Below the pieces are notes generated by a model, which did no database searches, was not told where the DNA came from, and saw only the letters and a list, made by a program, of their open reading frames with translations. A stretch of DNA of 47,646 nt, taken from assembly GCA_028724245.1 (NCBI GenBank), contig JAQYDI010000076.1, forward strand, positions 1-47,646. Reading direction: 5' to 3'. The DNA comes from Lachnospiraceae bacterium (lineage in GTDB: Bacteria > Bacillota > Clostridia > Lachnospirales > Lachnospiraceae). Shown one piece after another: positions 41,817 to 47,646 of this stretch. Position 1 is the stretch's first letter; each line of letters starts with the position of its first letter. A program made the position numbers and the translations under genes.

Positions 41817-43097
41817 TCAGAATGCCAGATGTATGGAACCGTATTTGCGGATATTCATAACATACACGTTCTCTGCTCCCATTTTGCTGCTCATATATTC
41901 TTTATATTCAGCAGAATTTTCCTTGGGGATAACAGCCATGATAACGCCGGCAAATCCGCCGCCGTGTACACGGCAGACACCCCTGCCCAGCTTTTTCAGA
42001 TACATCTCTGTCAGTGCAAGAGCAATGCTGATAGACTGCTCATCGTAGTTGGAAATAGTATAGCAGTTCTGCAGCCATTTCCATGAAGAATTGCCGGATT
42101 CGGTGATCACCTGAAGGAATGTATCATAATCTTCTTCTTTTAATGCTTTTACTGCTGTATCAACACGTTCATTCTCCGTGAAGAAATGGAATGCACGCAT
42201 AACCGCGCGGTCACCTGCATAAGCACGTACTTCGCTGAGATTTGCCAGCAGATCTTCCAGAGAGCACTCCGCCAGAACACTCTTGCCAAAATAAGCCGCA
42301 ACCTTTTTCATCTCATTGGGAATGGAGGAGTAATCCGCACTCAGATCAGCATGTCCCTTGCCCGTATTAATGATAAACAGATCATATCCAATCTTATTGA
42401 AGCTGAAATCAATATTCTCCACATGCATATCCGGTGTATTGAAATCGATGGAAATCACGCCGCCTGATGCACATGCCATCTGGTCCAGCAGACCGGAAGC
42501 TTTATCCCAGTAAGCATTTTCCGCAAACTGTCCGATTTTTGCATAATCTTTGACGGTCAGTTTATCGCCGTTGAACAGGTAATCAACGATGCAGCAGATC
42601 AGCATCTCAAAAGATGCGGAGGAGCTGACTCCGGCAGCGCTGATGACGTTGCTGGTAACAAATGCATTGAATCCGCCGATCTGATGGCCGGCCTGTTTGA
42701 ATCCTTTCAGAATACCTCTCAACAGAGCCACTGTACCGGTCTTCTGTTTGGTAGGTTCCAGATCTGCCAGATCAATTGTAATATTCTGATTATATGTTTC
42801 ACTGAAAATATGTACTGTATTGCTGTCATTCAGACCAGCTGCTGCTACACAATCCAGATTGATGCTGCCTGCCAGAATTTTGCCCAGATTGTGATCGGTG
42901 TGATTGCCGCTGATCTCCGTACGTCCGGGAGATGTGAATAATTCAAACTCACCTTCTCCAAAAGTATCCACATAGCCTTCTGCAACGTGGCTGTAACGCT
43001 CCACATTGGCTGCAACGCCGTCAGCGCCGTACATTTCCTTAAATAACTCTGCTGCTTTTTCTCCTTTTACTGCTGCAAGTGCCTGTTCCAGTTTCAT
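41817..43097 (-). CDS. galK: Galactokinase
   Basis: A 426-residue GHMP kinase producing galactose-1-phosphate. The N-terminal galactokinase signature reads SPGRTEISGNHTDHN, the phosphate-binding loop is VISAAGVSSSASFE, and motif 3 is CRVHGGGFAGVIMA. The catalytic Asp is in the DQMACASGG block. Length is longer than the 390 typical of E. coli and suits the Clostridia form. ATG 43097 follows AAAGGAG. It is read alone from its own promoter, divergent from an AraC gene. Confidence 0.94.
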   Translation of the reverse strand: MKLEQALAAVKGEKAAELFKEMYGADGVAANVERYSHVAEGYVDTFGEGEFELFTSPGRTEISGNHTDHNLGKILAGSINLDCVAAAGLNDSNTVHIFSETYNQNITIDLADLEPTKQKTGTVALLRGILKGFKQAGHQIGGFNAFVTSNVISAAGVSSSASFEMLICCIVDYLFNGDKLTVKDYAKIGQFAENAYWDKASGLLDQMACASGGVISIDFNTPDMHVENIDFSFNKIGYDLFIINTGKGHADLSADYSSIPNEMKKVAAYFGKSVLAECSLEDLLANLSEVRAYAGDRAVMRAFHFFTENERVDTAVKALKEEDYDTFLQVITESGNSSWKWLQNCYTISNYDEQSISIALALTEMYLKKLGRGVCRVHGGGFAGVIMAVIPKENSAEYKEYMSSKMGAENVYVMNIRKYGSIHLAF

Positions 43098-43234
43098 AAT
43101 CGTACTCCTTTCCGGTTTAGTCGCCGTAACAAATTCCGGCTGCCATGTGCGTCCGCCTGTTCCGGACAGCAGCCATTTCCATATTGAAATGCAAACGTCT
43201 GGTGCAGTTTCCGCTTGCGTTCCCTTATGATGGT

Positions 43235-43264
43235 ATTATAATAGACATATACTGTTTTCCGCAA
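43235..43264 (-). promoter_or_regulatory. Sigma-A promoter of galK
   Basis: On the minus strand TTGCGG (43259-43264), 18-base spacer, TATAAT (43235-43240). The -10 is perfect, the -35 weak, as expected for a promoter needing an activator. Leader about 130 bases. Confidence 0.7.
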
Positions 43265-43271
43265 CTATTAT

Positions 43272-43288
43272 ATTTGCACAGATTTGCA
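43272..43288. promoter_or_regulatory. Paired ATTTGCA direct repeats, candidate AraC-type activator site
   Basis: ATTTGCA occurs at 43272-43278 and 43282-43288, ten bases apart (one helical turn), just upstream of the galK -35 box and just upstream of the AraC gene start. AraC-type proteins often bind direct repeats on one DNA face. Binding by either AraC protein is inference. Confidence 0.45.
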
Positions 43289-43314
43289 TTATATTGAGGT
43301 AAGGAGGTTTTTCC

Positions 43315-44223
43315 ATGCAGATCAATACAGACACAGACCAGAAAGAAATGAAATCCCATGGCAATTACCGCTATCCTGTCTGTATCAGTTATGAACGCAT
43401 CGGTGCCTATGAATCAGGTTCTTTTCAATGGCACTGGCATCCTGAGATCGAACTGACCCTGTTCCTGAAAGGGGAAATGATCTACCAGATCAATCAGGAC
43501 AGCTATCATGTGAAAGCAGGACAGGCACTTTTCGGCAACTGCAATACACTTCACACCGGCAGAATGCTCCATCCCGGACAAAGTCTGCCGGACTGTGAAT
43601 ATCTTTCCATTACCTTTCACCCGCGTATCCTGTACGGAAATGACAGCAGTATCCTGAAATCCCGCTATATCGACTGCATCTGCGCCGGCAACACCCTTCC
43701 TTCCCTGCATCTGGACGGTTCCCAGGAATGGCATGAACAGGCCATCAGCCATCTTCTGGAAATCCATCGCATTGCCGGAGAAAAACCGACTGCACCGGAA
43801 CTGCGTACACAAATCGAACTGTCCCAATTCTGGCTGCTGCTCTATCTCTGGTTTCAGGACAGTACAAAAGAACTGCAGCCATACAGTCTGAAAAATCAGG
43901 AACGGCTTCAGCACATTCTGGAATTCATCCAGAATCATTATCAGGAGAAAATATCTCTGGAAGATATAGCCGGTTCTGTTAATATCTGCCGCAGTGAATG
44001 CTGCCGTTTCTTTAAAGCGCAAATCGGTGAAACACTGTTTCACTATCTTCTGCATTACCGGATTCAGCAAAGTCTGCCCCTTCTTGCGGAAACCAGTCTG
44101 TCCATCACGGAAATTTCCGAACAGACCGGATTTTCATCACCTGCTTATTTTTCAAGGATCTTTCATAAATTTACCGGAATCTCACCAGCCGCCTACCGCA
44201 AAAAAGCAAACAGCCGGGAATAA
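43315..44223 (+). CDS. AraC-family regulator, divergent from galK
   Basis: A 302-residue regulator. The N-terminal cupin sensor includes GSFQWHWHPEIELTLFLKGEMIYQI and VKAGQALFGNCNTLHTG; the C-terminal helix-turn-helix pair lies at about 200-302 (ISLEDIAGSVNICRSECCRFFKAQIG and LSITEISEQTGFSSPAYFSRIFHKFTGISPAAYRKK). HWHPEIE is a hallmark of the cupin-bearing type. It starts at ATG 43315 after GGTAAGGAGG. Position suggests control of galK; the ligand is unknown. It is not closely similar to the regulator at 39359 outside the helix-turn-helix. Confidence 0.92.
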   Translation: MQINTDTDQKEMKSHGNYRYPVCISYERIGAYESGSFQWHWHPEIELTLFLKGEMIYQINQDSYHVKAGQALFGNCNTLHTGRMLHPGQSLPDCEYLSITFHPRILYGNDSSILKSRYIDCICAGNTLPSLHLDGSQEWHEQAISHLLEIHRIAGEKPTAPELRTQIELSQFWLLLYLWFQDSTKELQPYSLKNQERLQHILEFIQNHYQEKISLEDIAGSVNICRSECCRFFKAQIGETLFHYLLHYRIQQSLPLLAETSLSITEISEQTGFSSPAYFSRIFHKFTGISPAAYRKKANSRE

Positions 44224-44234
44224 AACGCCGGAAA

Positions 44235-44278
44235 TAATACATCTGAAGTAATACATCTGAAAGTAATACATCTGAAAG
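44235..44278. repeat. Three tandem copies of a 15-bp unit
   Basis: TAATACATCTGAAAG appears at 44249-44263 and 44264-44278, and a 14-base version lacking one A at 44235-44248. They lie right after the AraC stop codon and end at the terminator. Too few and without spacers, so not a CRISPR. Confidence 0.8.
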
Positions 44279-44279
44279 T

Positions 44280-44309
44280 AAAAACAGCCGGGAATTCCCG
44301 GCTGTTTTT
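44280..44309. terminator. Bidirectional terminator between the AraC gene and the Fe-S operon
   Basis: A perfect 30-base palindrome: 13-bp stem (AAAAACAGCCGGG) and AATT centre, with T-runs on either strand. Confidence 0.9.
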
Positions 44310-44371
44310 ACTGTATAAATTTTGTCACATGAAATGAAGTCCTCTATCCCATGCCCGGTATTTTACGAAAA

Positions 44372-44809
44372 TCAGTCTTCCTCATCGTCCACGATTTCTT
44401 CAATATCATTCACAGGAGGTTCCAGACCTTCAATCTCAATATTGTTCTTCTGGGCATAATCCCACAACGCGGCATGAATTGCCTGCTCTGCAAGAAGAGA
44501 ACAGTGCACTTTTACCGGCGGAAGTCCGTCAAGCGCATCCATAACTGCTTTATTGGTTACTTCCAATGCCTGCTGAATGGTTTTCCCCTTCACCATCTCA
44601 GTCGCCATGCTGCTGGTGGCAATGGCTGCGCCGCATCCGAATGTTTTGAATTTCACATCACGAATCACCTGATTCTCATCTACATCCAGATACATCCTCA
44701 TGATATCTCCACATTTTGCATTGCCGACTGTCCCTACGCCGCTGGGGTTTTCGATTTCGCCTACATTCCGCGGATTGGAAAAATGATCCATAACTTTTTC
44801 GCTGTACAT
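44372..44809 (-). CDS. iscU: IscU/NifU-type iron-sulfur cluster scaffold
   Basis: A 145-residue scaffold on which [2Fe-2S]/[4Fe-4S] clusters are built from sulfur supplied by the cysteine desulfurase upstream. The three cluster Cys are C33 (GNAKCGD, with Asp35), C59 (FGCGAAIATSSMATE) and C103 (VKVHCSLLAEQAI). The C terminus is an acidic tail (VNDIEEIVDDEED). ATG 44809 follows AAAGGA. It is the NifU-N-only form, without a Nfu domain. Confidence 0.95.
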   Translation of the reverse strand: MYSEKVMDHFSNPRNVGEIENPSGVGTVGNAKCGDIMRMYLDVDENQVIRDVKFKTFGCGAAIATSSMATEMVKGKTIQQALEVTNKAVMDALDGLPPVKVHCSLLAEQAIHAALWDYAQKNNIEIEGLEPPVNDIEEIVDDEED

Positions 44810-44931
44810 AATCTATATCCTTTCTTTATCTGTAATCTATTTATTCTGCAATAAGATCCGTTATCTTAAATTTATTATTTCTGTTGCTGTATTATTTATA
44901 TTGCTGTATTTATTTTTATTACTGGCTTCTA

Positions 44932-46125
44932 TTATTTCGCCTGTTTTTTGATAAAATCCTCATAGAGCGGTGACATACTGCGCAGACGCTCAATAATGCC
45001 CTTTAAATGATCAACTGTTTCATCCAGTTCTTCTTTCGTTGTACTTTCGGAAATTGTCATACGAAGGGATCCATGAGCAATTTCATGAGGTAAGCCGATA
45101 GCCAGCAGTACATGGGACGGATCAAGAGATCCTGAAGTACATGCCGAACCACTGGAAGCACAGATTCCTTTGGAATCCAGCATAATCAGCAGCGACTCAC
45201 CTTCTACAAAGCGGAAACAGAAATTCATATTATTAGGAAGTCTGTCTGTACGGTCACCATTCAGGCGGCAATAGGGAATCTCTGTTTCAATTCTGTGAAT
45301 AGTATAATCACGGAGTTCCGTTTCCTGCGCCATTGTTTTTCCCATACGTTCTTCTGCCAGACTTGCAGCCTTACCCATACCCACAATACCGGGTACATTA
45401 TGTGTACCGGCACGGCGCTTTCTTTCCTGTGCACCGCCATGGATAAAGGAACTGATCTTCACACCTTTTCTAACATACAGAATACCGATTCCTTTCGGTC
45501 CGTGGATCTTATGGCCGCTGGCACTGAGCAGATCAATATTCATGCGCTCAACATCGATGGGAATATGTCCGAAAGCCTGTACCGCATCTGTATGAAACAG
45601 CACATCATGAGCTTTCGCAATTCTTCCGATCTCCTCCAGCGGCTGAATGGTACCGATCTCATTGTTGGCTGCCATGATGGAGATCAGAATCGTATCCGGA
45701 CGGATCGCTGCTTCCAGTTCTTCCAGAGAAATCTTGCCATTCTCATCTACATCCAGATATGTTACTTCATATCCCTGCTTCTCCAGATACTCTGCCGTAT
45801 GGAGAATTGCATGATGCTCGATTTTTGAAGTAATAATATGCTTTCCTTTTTTGGCATACTGTTCTGCCACAGATTTCAGTGTCCAGTTATCCGATTCACT
45901 GCCGCCGCCGGTAAAATAAATCTCTCTGGCTTTTGCGTTGATCAGATGGGCAATCTGTTCTCTGGCTCCCTCTACCGCTTTGGCTGCCTTTCCCGCAAAA
46001 CTGTAAACACTGGAAGGATTGGCATAAAGCTCACAGAAATATGGTTTCATTGCCTCAAATACTTCCGGATCAACCTGTGTTGTTGCCGCATTATCAAGAT
46101 AAATTAACTTTTTTGTATCTTCCAT
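44932..46125 (-). CDS. iscS: Cysteine desulfurase
   Basis: A 397-residue PLP enzyme of the NifS/IscS class that takes sulfur from cysteine. MEDTKKLIYLDNAATTQVDPEV starts it; the Schiff-base Lys is in SASGHKIHGPKGIG; the mobile Cys loop reads ASSGSACTSGSLDPSHVLLA; HTDAVQAFGHIPIDV is another block. ATG 46125 follows AGAGGTG. It precedes iscU by 122 bases and is under a promoter with an Rrf2-type motif. Confidence 0.95.
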   Translation of the reverse strand: MEDTKKLIYLDNAATTQVDPEVFEAMKPYFCELYANPSSVYSFAGKAAKAVEGAREQIAHLINAKAREIYFTGGGSESDNWTLKSVAEQYAKKGKHIITSKIEHHAILHTAEYLEKQGYEVTYLDVDENGKISLEELEAAIRPDTILISIMAANNEIGTIQPLEEIGRIAKAHDVLFHTDAVQAFGHIPIDVERMNIDLLSASGHKIHGPKGIGILYVRKGVKISSFIHGGAQERKRRAGTHNVPGIVGMGKAASLAEERMGKTMAQETELRDYTIHRIETEIPYCRLNGDRTDRLPNNMNFCFRFVEGESLLIMLDSKGICASSGSACTSGSLDPSHVLLAIGLPHEIAHGSLRMTISESTTKEELDETVDHLKGIIERLRSMSPLYEDFIKKQAK

Positions 46126-46178
46126 AACTACACCTCTTGTATTGTTCTATTCCCCTGATGTCTTCTAATTCATATATG

Positions 46179-46244
46179 ATAACTAGGTTATATTCTTAAA
46201 ATTTTCTTCCAGTTCGCAATAAACTCTGTTTAACAAACTGGAAG
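46179..46244 (-). promoter_or_regulatory. Leader of the iscS operon: palindrome and hairpin
   Basis: Two symmetrical elements lie in the transcript leader: ATAACTAGGTTAT at 46179-46191 (ATAAC-n3-GTTAT palindrome) and a hairpin at 46206-46244 (9-bp outer stem CTTCCAGTT with AACTGGAAG, inner TAAAC/GTTTA stem). Either could take part in regulation, for example binding of the Rrf2-type regulator. Function is inference. Confidence 0.45.
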
Positions 46245-46276
46245 CTGTTCCTAACCTTCATCCGGTTTCTATAAAC

Positions 46277-46305
46277 ACTATACAACTTTTTTCATACTTT
46301 GTCAA
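46277..46305 (-). promoter_or_regulatory. Sigma-A promoter of iscS-iscU
   Basis: On the minus strand TTGACA (46300-46305), 17-base spacer, TATAGT (46277-46282). The -35 lies in CCTATTGACA, which recurs as CCTATTGACG at the regulator promoter. Confidence 0.75.
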
Positions 46306-46326
46306 TAGGTTTTATGTGTACTCTGA

Positions 46327-46743
46327 CTATTTTTTCTCTTTTCCATACTGCTGCAAATCGGCCAGTGTAATATTATCAATTACATTGTTAATAGCATCAT
46401 ACATCTTTTCCCATACAACTACAGTAGCACATTGATTCTGGCGTTCACATTCCGGATAAGATGAAGATACGCAGCTTACCGGAGCAAGGTCCCCCTCCGT
46501 CAGGCGGAGAATCGCCCCGACGGTATAATCTGCCGGCTTTCTGCTCAGCATATACCCTCCCTGCGGGCCCCGGATACTTCTCACCATACCCGCCTTATTC
46601 AATACCGCAATGATCTGCTCCAGATATTTTACAGAAATCTGCTGACGTTCTGCAACATCCCTTAATTTAATTGCTTCTCCTGCAGGCTGCCCCGCCAGAT
46701 CCAGCATAACCCGTAAAGCGTATCTTCCTTTTGTTGAAATCAT
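46327..46743 (-). CDS. Rrf2-family regulator, IscR-like
   Basis: A 138-residue dimeric winged-helix regulator. Residues 1-80 are the DNA-binding part (MISTKGRYALRVMLDLAG, VKYLEQIIAVLNKAGMVRSIRGPQGGYML). Three Cys at 91, 99 and 105 (C-x7-C-x5-C) resemble the [2Fe-2S] ligands of IscR. Its position upstream of iscS-iscU fits Fe-S or sulfur-status control. Another possibility is CymR, the cysteine regulator, which lacks these Cys. Start ATG 46743. Confidence 0.88.
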   Translation of the reverse strand: MISTKGRYALRVMLDLAGQPAGEAIKLRDVAERQQISVKYLEQIIAVLNKAGMVRSIRGPQGGYMLSRKPADYTVGAILRLTEGDLAPVSCVSSSYPECERQNQCATVVVWEKMYDAINNVIDNITLADLQQYGKEKK

Positions 46744-46826
46744 ACCCTTTTTCCGTCCCTTCCAATAATATTGCCAAACGGCTATTATCTCACGTAGATG
46801 TTACGTAGTATTTATATCTTGTATTA

Positions 46827-46855
46827 AGCATATCATTTTTATCCTAGTACGTCAA
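46827..46855 (-). promoter_or_regulatory. Sigma-A promoter of the Rrf2-type regulator with inverted repeat
   Basis: On the minus strand TTGACG (46850-46855), 17-base spacer, TATGCT (46827-46832). TCCTA-n9-TAGGA surrounds the -35, a candidate autoregulatory operator; CCTATTGAC is shared with the iscS promoter. Two ACGTAG direct repeats lie downstream near 46792-46808. Confidence 0.6.
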
Positions 46856-46865
46856 TAGGATTTGT

Positions 46866-47096
46866 TTATTTTAGATTATCCAGTTTTTGCTTGATTTTTT
46901 TCAGATGTTGATCCTTCATTCTGTTCTTTTCTTCCAGAATTTCAATTTTCTTTTTCAAATGCTGTATATATTCCACTGCCAGCTTTGCTCCGCAGGCATC
47001 ATTATAGCTGCCTGTATCCTGCACTTCAACAAGCCAGCTCATTAGTGATTTTTCACGAATATCATTATATGTATTGTCTTCTCTGATTTTAAACAT
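46866..47096 (-). CDS. Unknown small coiled-coil protein
   Basis: A 76-residue protein not recognised. ATG 47096 follows ATGGAGGAATAAG, a strong site. Residues 1-45 are mixed (MFKIREDNTYNDIREKSLM, SWLVEVQDTGSYNDACGAKLAVEYIQHL) and residues 46-76 form a charged helix (KKKIEILEEKNRMKDQHLKK) likely to coil. One Cys at residue 35. It sits between the tRNA terminator and the Rrf2 regulator promoter. It could be a small DNA- or cell-division-associated protein, but there is no evidence for either. Confidence 0.6.
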   Translation of the reverse strand: MFKIREDNTYNDIREKSLMSWLVEVQDTGSYNDACGAKLAVEYIQHLKKKIEILEEKNRMKDQHLKKIKQKLDNLK

Positions 47097-47192
47097 ATCT
47101 TATTCCTCCATACGCCCCCATGCCATCTGATTATGTCCTTCAGTTCTATATTTCTGTGATGAAACATATCTGCAAACAAATAATATATTATA

Positions 47193-47225
47193 CAAAAAAA
47201 GACTCATGCTATTATACATCAGTCT
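47193..47225 (-). terminator. Terminator of the rRNA-tRNA transcript
   Basis: On the minus strand AGACTGATG and CATGAGTCT pair with one mismatch around an 8-base loop, followed by a T7 run (47193-47199). It comes 17 bases after tRNA-Phe. Confidence 0.72.
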
Positions 47226-47241
47226 TCAAAAAAAAGAAAGA

Positions 47242-47314
<73 letters not shown>

Positions 47315-47348
47315 ATATTAATTATCTATTATATCTATTATAATTGAG

Positions 47349-47430
47349 TGGGGGAAGGTGGATTCGAACCACCGAAAGCATAGCTAGCAGATTTACAGTC
47401 TGTCCCCTTTGGCCACTCGGGAATTCCCCC
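47349..47430 (-). tRNA. tRNA-Tyr (anticodon GTA)
   Basis: 82 bases, class II with a long variable arm. Acceptor stem GGGGGAA with TTCCCCC and discriminator A; anticodon loop CTGTAAA giving GTA; T-arm GGTTCGAATCC. CCA not encoded. It is 34 bases upstream of tRNA-Phe in the same transcript. Confidence 0.97.
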
Positions 47431-47555
47431 ATAACTTTTATCTATTTCAGATACAACCTTTTCAGGCTTTTGTACCTTCAAAACTGCACATTGTCTTTCG
47501 ATCTCTTCCATGAGTCCCAACCTTTTCTCTTTCACCAGACCATCCACCAGACATT

Positions 47556-47646
47556 GGTCAAGCTGATGACCGATTAGTAGCAGTCAGCTCCATACGTTAC
47601 CGTACTTCCACCCCTGCCCTATCTACCTCGTCGTCTTCAAGGGGTC
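47556..47646 (-). rRNA. 23S ribosomal RNA, 3' end only
   Basis: The minus strand from the right edge reads as the well-conserved last 90 bases of 23S rRNA (GACCCCTTGAAGACGACGAG, AGGTAGATAGGGCAG, GCTGACTGCTACTAAT), ending at CTTGACC, the 3' strand of the terminal helix. The body of the gene lies outside the window. No 5S gene follows before tRNA-Tyr; 47431-47555 is spacer. Confidence 0.93.

Noticed and set aside
44235..44278. CRISPR-like array
   Set aside because: Units are 15 bp, directly adjacent without unique spacers, only three copies and no cas genes.
46744..46865. Separate small RNA gene between the unknown gene and the Rrf2 regulator
   Set aside because: The region is fully explained by the regulator promoter, its inverted repeat and leader; no terminator is present for an independent RNA.

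Overview
The window looks like chromosomal DNA of a spore-forming Gram-positive Clostridium relative, most probably a Lachnospiraceae gut bacterium. The evidence is the gene set (rpsU-yqfC-yqfD-phoH-ybeY, a GGGtGRT protein with its NifU-like partner, a Leloir cluster with a GalT of the Firmicutes type, a short GlnB-free ProB/ProA pair), strong GGAGG ribosome binding sites, frequent GTG/TTG starts and tRNA genes without encoded CCA. No species name can be assigned. The left edge cuts an insertion sequence and the right edge cuts a 23S rRNA gene, so the window may be a whole contig bounded by two repeated sequences. Almost all genes lie on the minus strand.

Region 1 (1-1.3 kb) is the 3' part of an IS1634/IS4-like element: a DDE transposase cut by the window edge plus a small coiled-coil protein overlapping its end. 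The element seems to have cut off the last gene of the neighbouring polysaccharide operon after roughly 30 codons.

Region 2 (1.3-15.7 kb) is an A/T-rich capsule or exopolysaccharide operon read right to left from a good promoter at 15707-15735. Order: initiating phosphoglycosyl transferase, Alg14/Alg13-like (PssD/PssE) transferase pair, GT2, GT4, Wzy polymerase, GT2, GT2, polysaccharide pyruvyl transferase, Wzx flippase, a MenD-like thiamine diphosphate (ThDP) enzyme, a shortened paralogue of it that has lost the catalytic residues, and an SDR reductase. The active plus inactive ThDP pair next to an SDR is the most unusual protein-level feature and may build an uncommon sugar substituent.

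Region 3 (15.8-29.3 kb) is a housekeeping stretch: the uncharacterised GGGtGRT protein with its NifU-like scaffold, then metY, miaB, proA, 5-formyl-THF cyclo-ligase, a DUF896 protein, proB, two FAD-dependent proteins, a BofC-like protein and a SpoVB/MurJ-type flippase, read from a promoter near 29.2 kb.

Region 4 (29.3-36.5 kb) holds ybeY, phoH, yqfD, yqfC (with a near-consensus sigma-E promoter), rpsU, a striking cloverleaf-shaped inverted-repeat element at 33.0-33.17 kb, alaS, and a 43-residue membrane protein upstream of alaS.

Region 5 (36.5-44.3 kb) is a galactose (Leloir) cluster: galT, galE, an AraC regulator, galM, a Cys-rich small protein, galK and a second AraC regulator, with promoters, terminators and a candidate activator site for galK.

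Region 6 (44.3-47.6 kb) is an Fe-S assembly operon (IscU/NifU-type scaffold, cysteine desulfurase) with an Rrf2/IscR-type regulator sharing a promoter motif with it, a small unknown protein, and the end of an rRNA operon: 23S 3' end, tRNA-Tyr and tRNA-Phe, with no 5S gene between.
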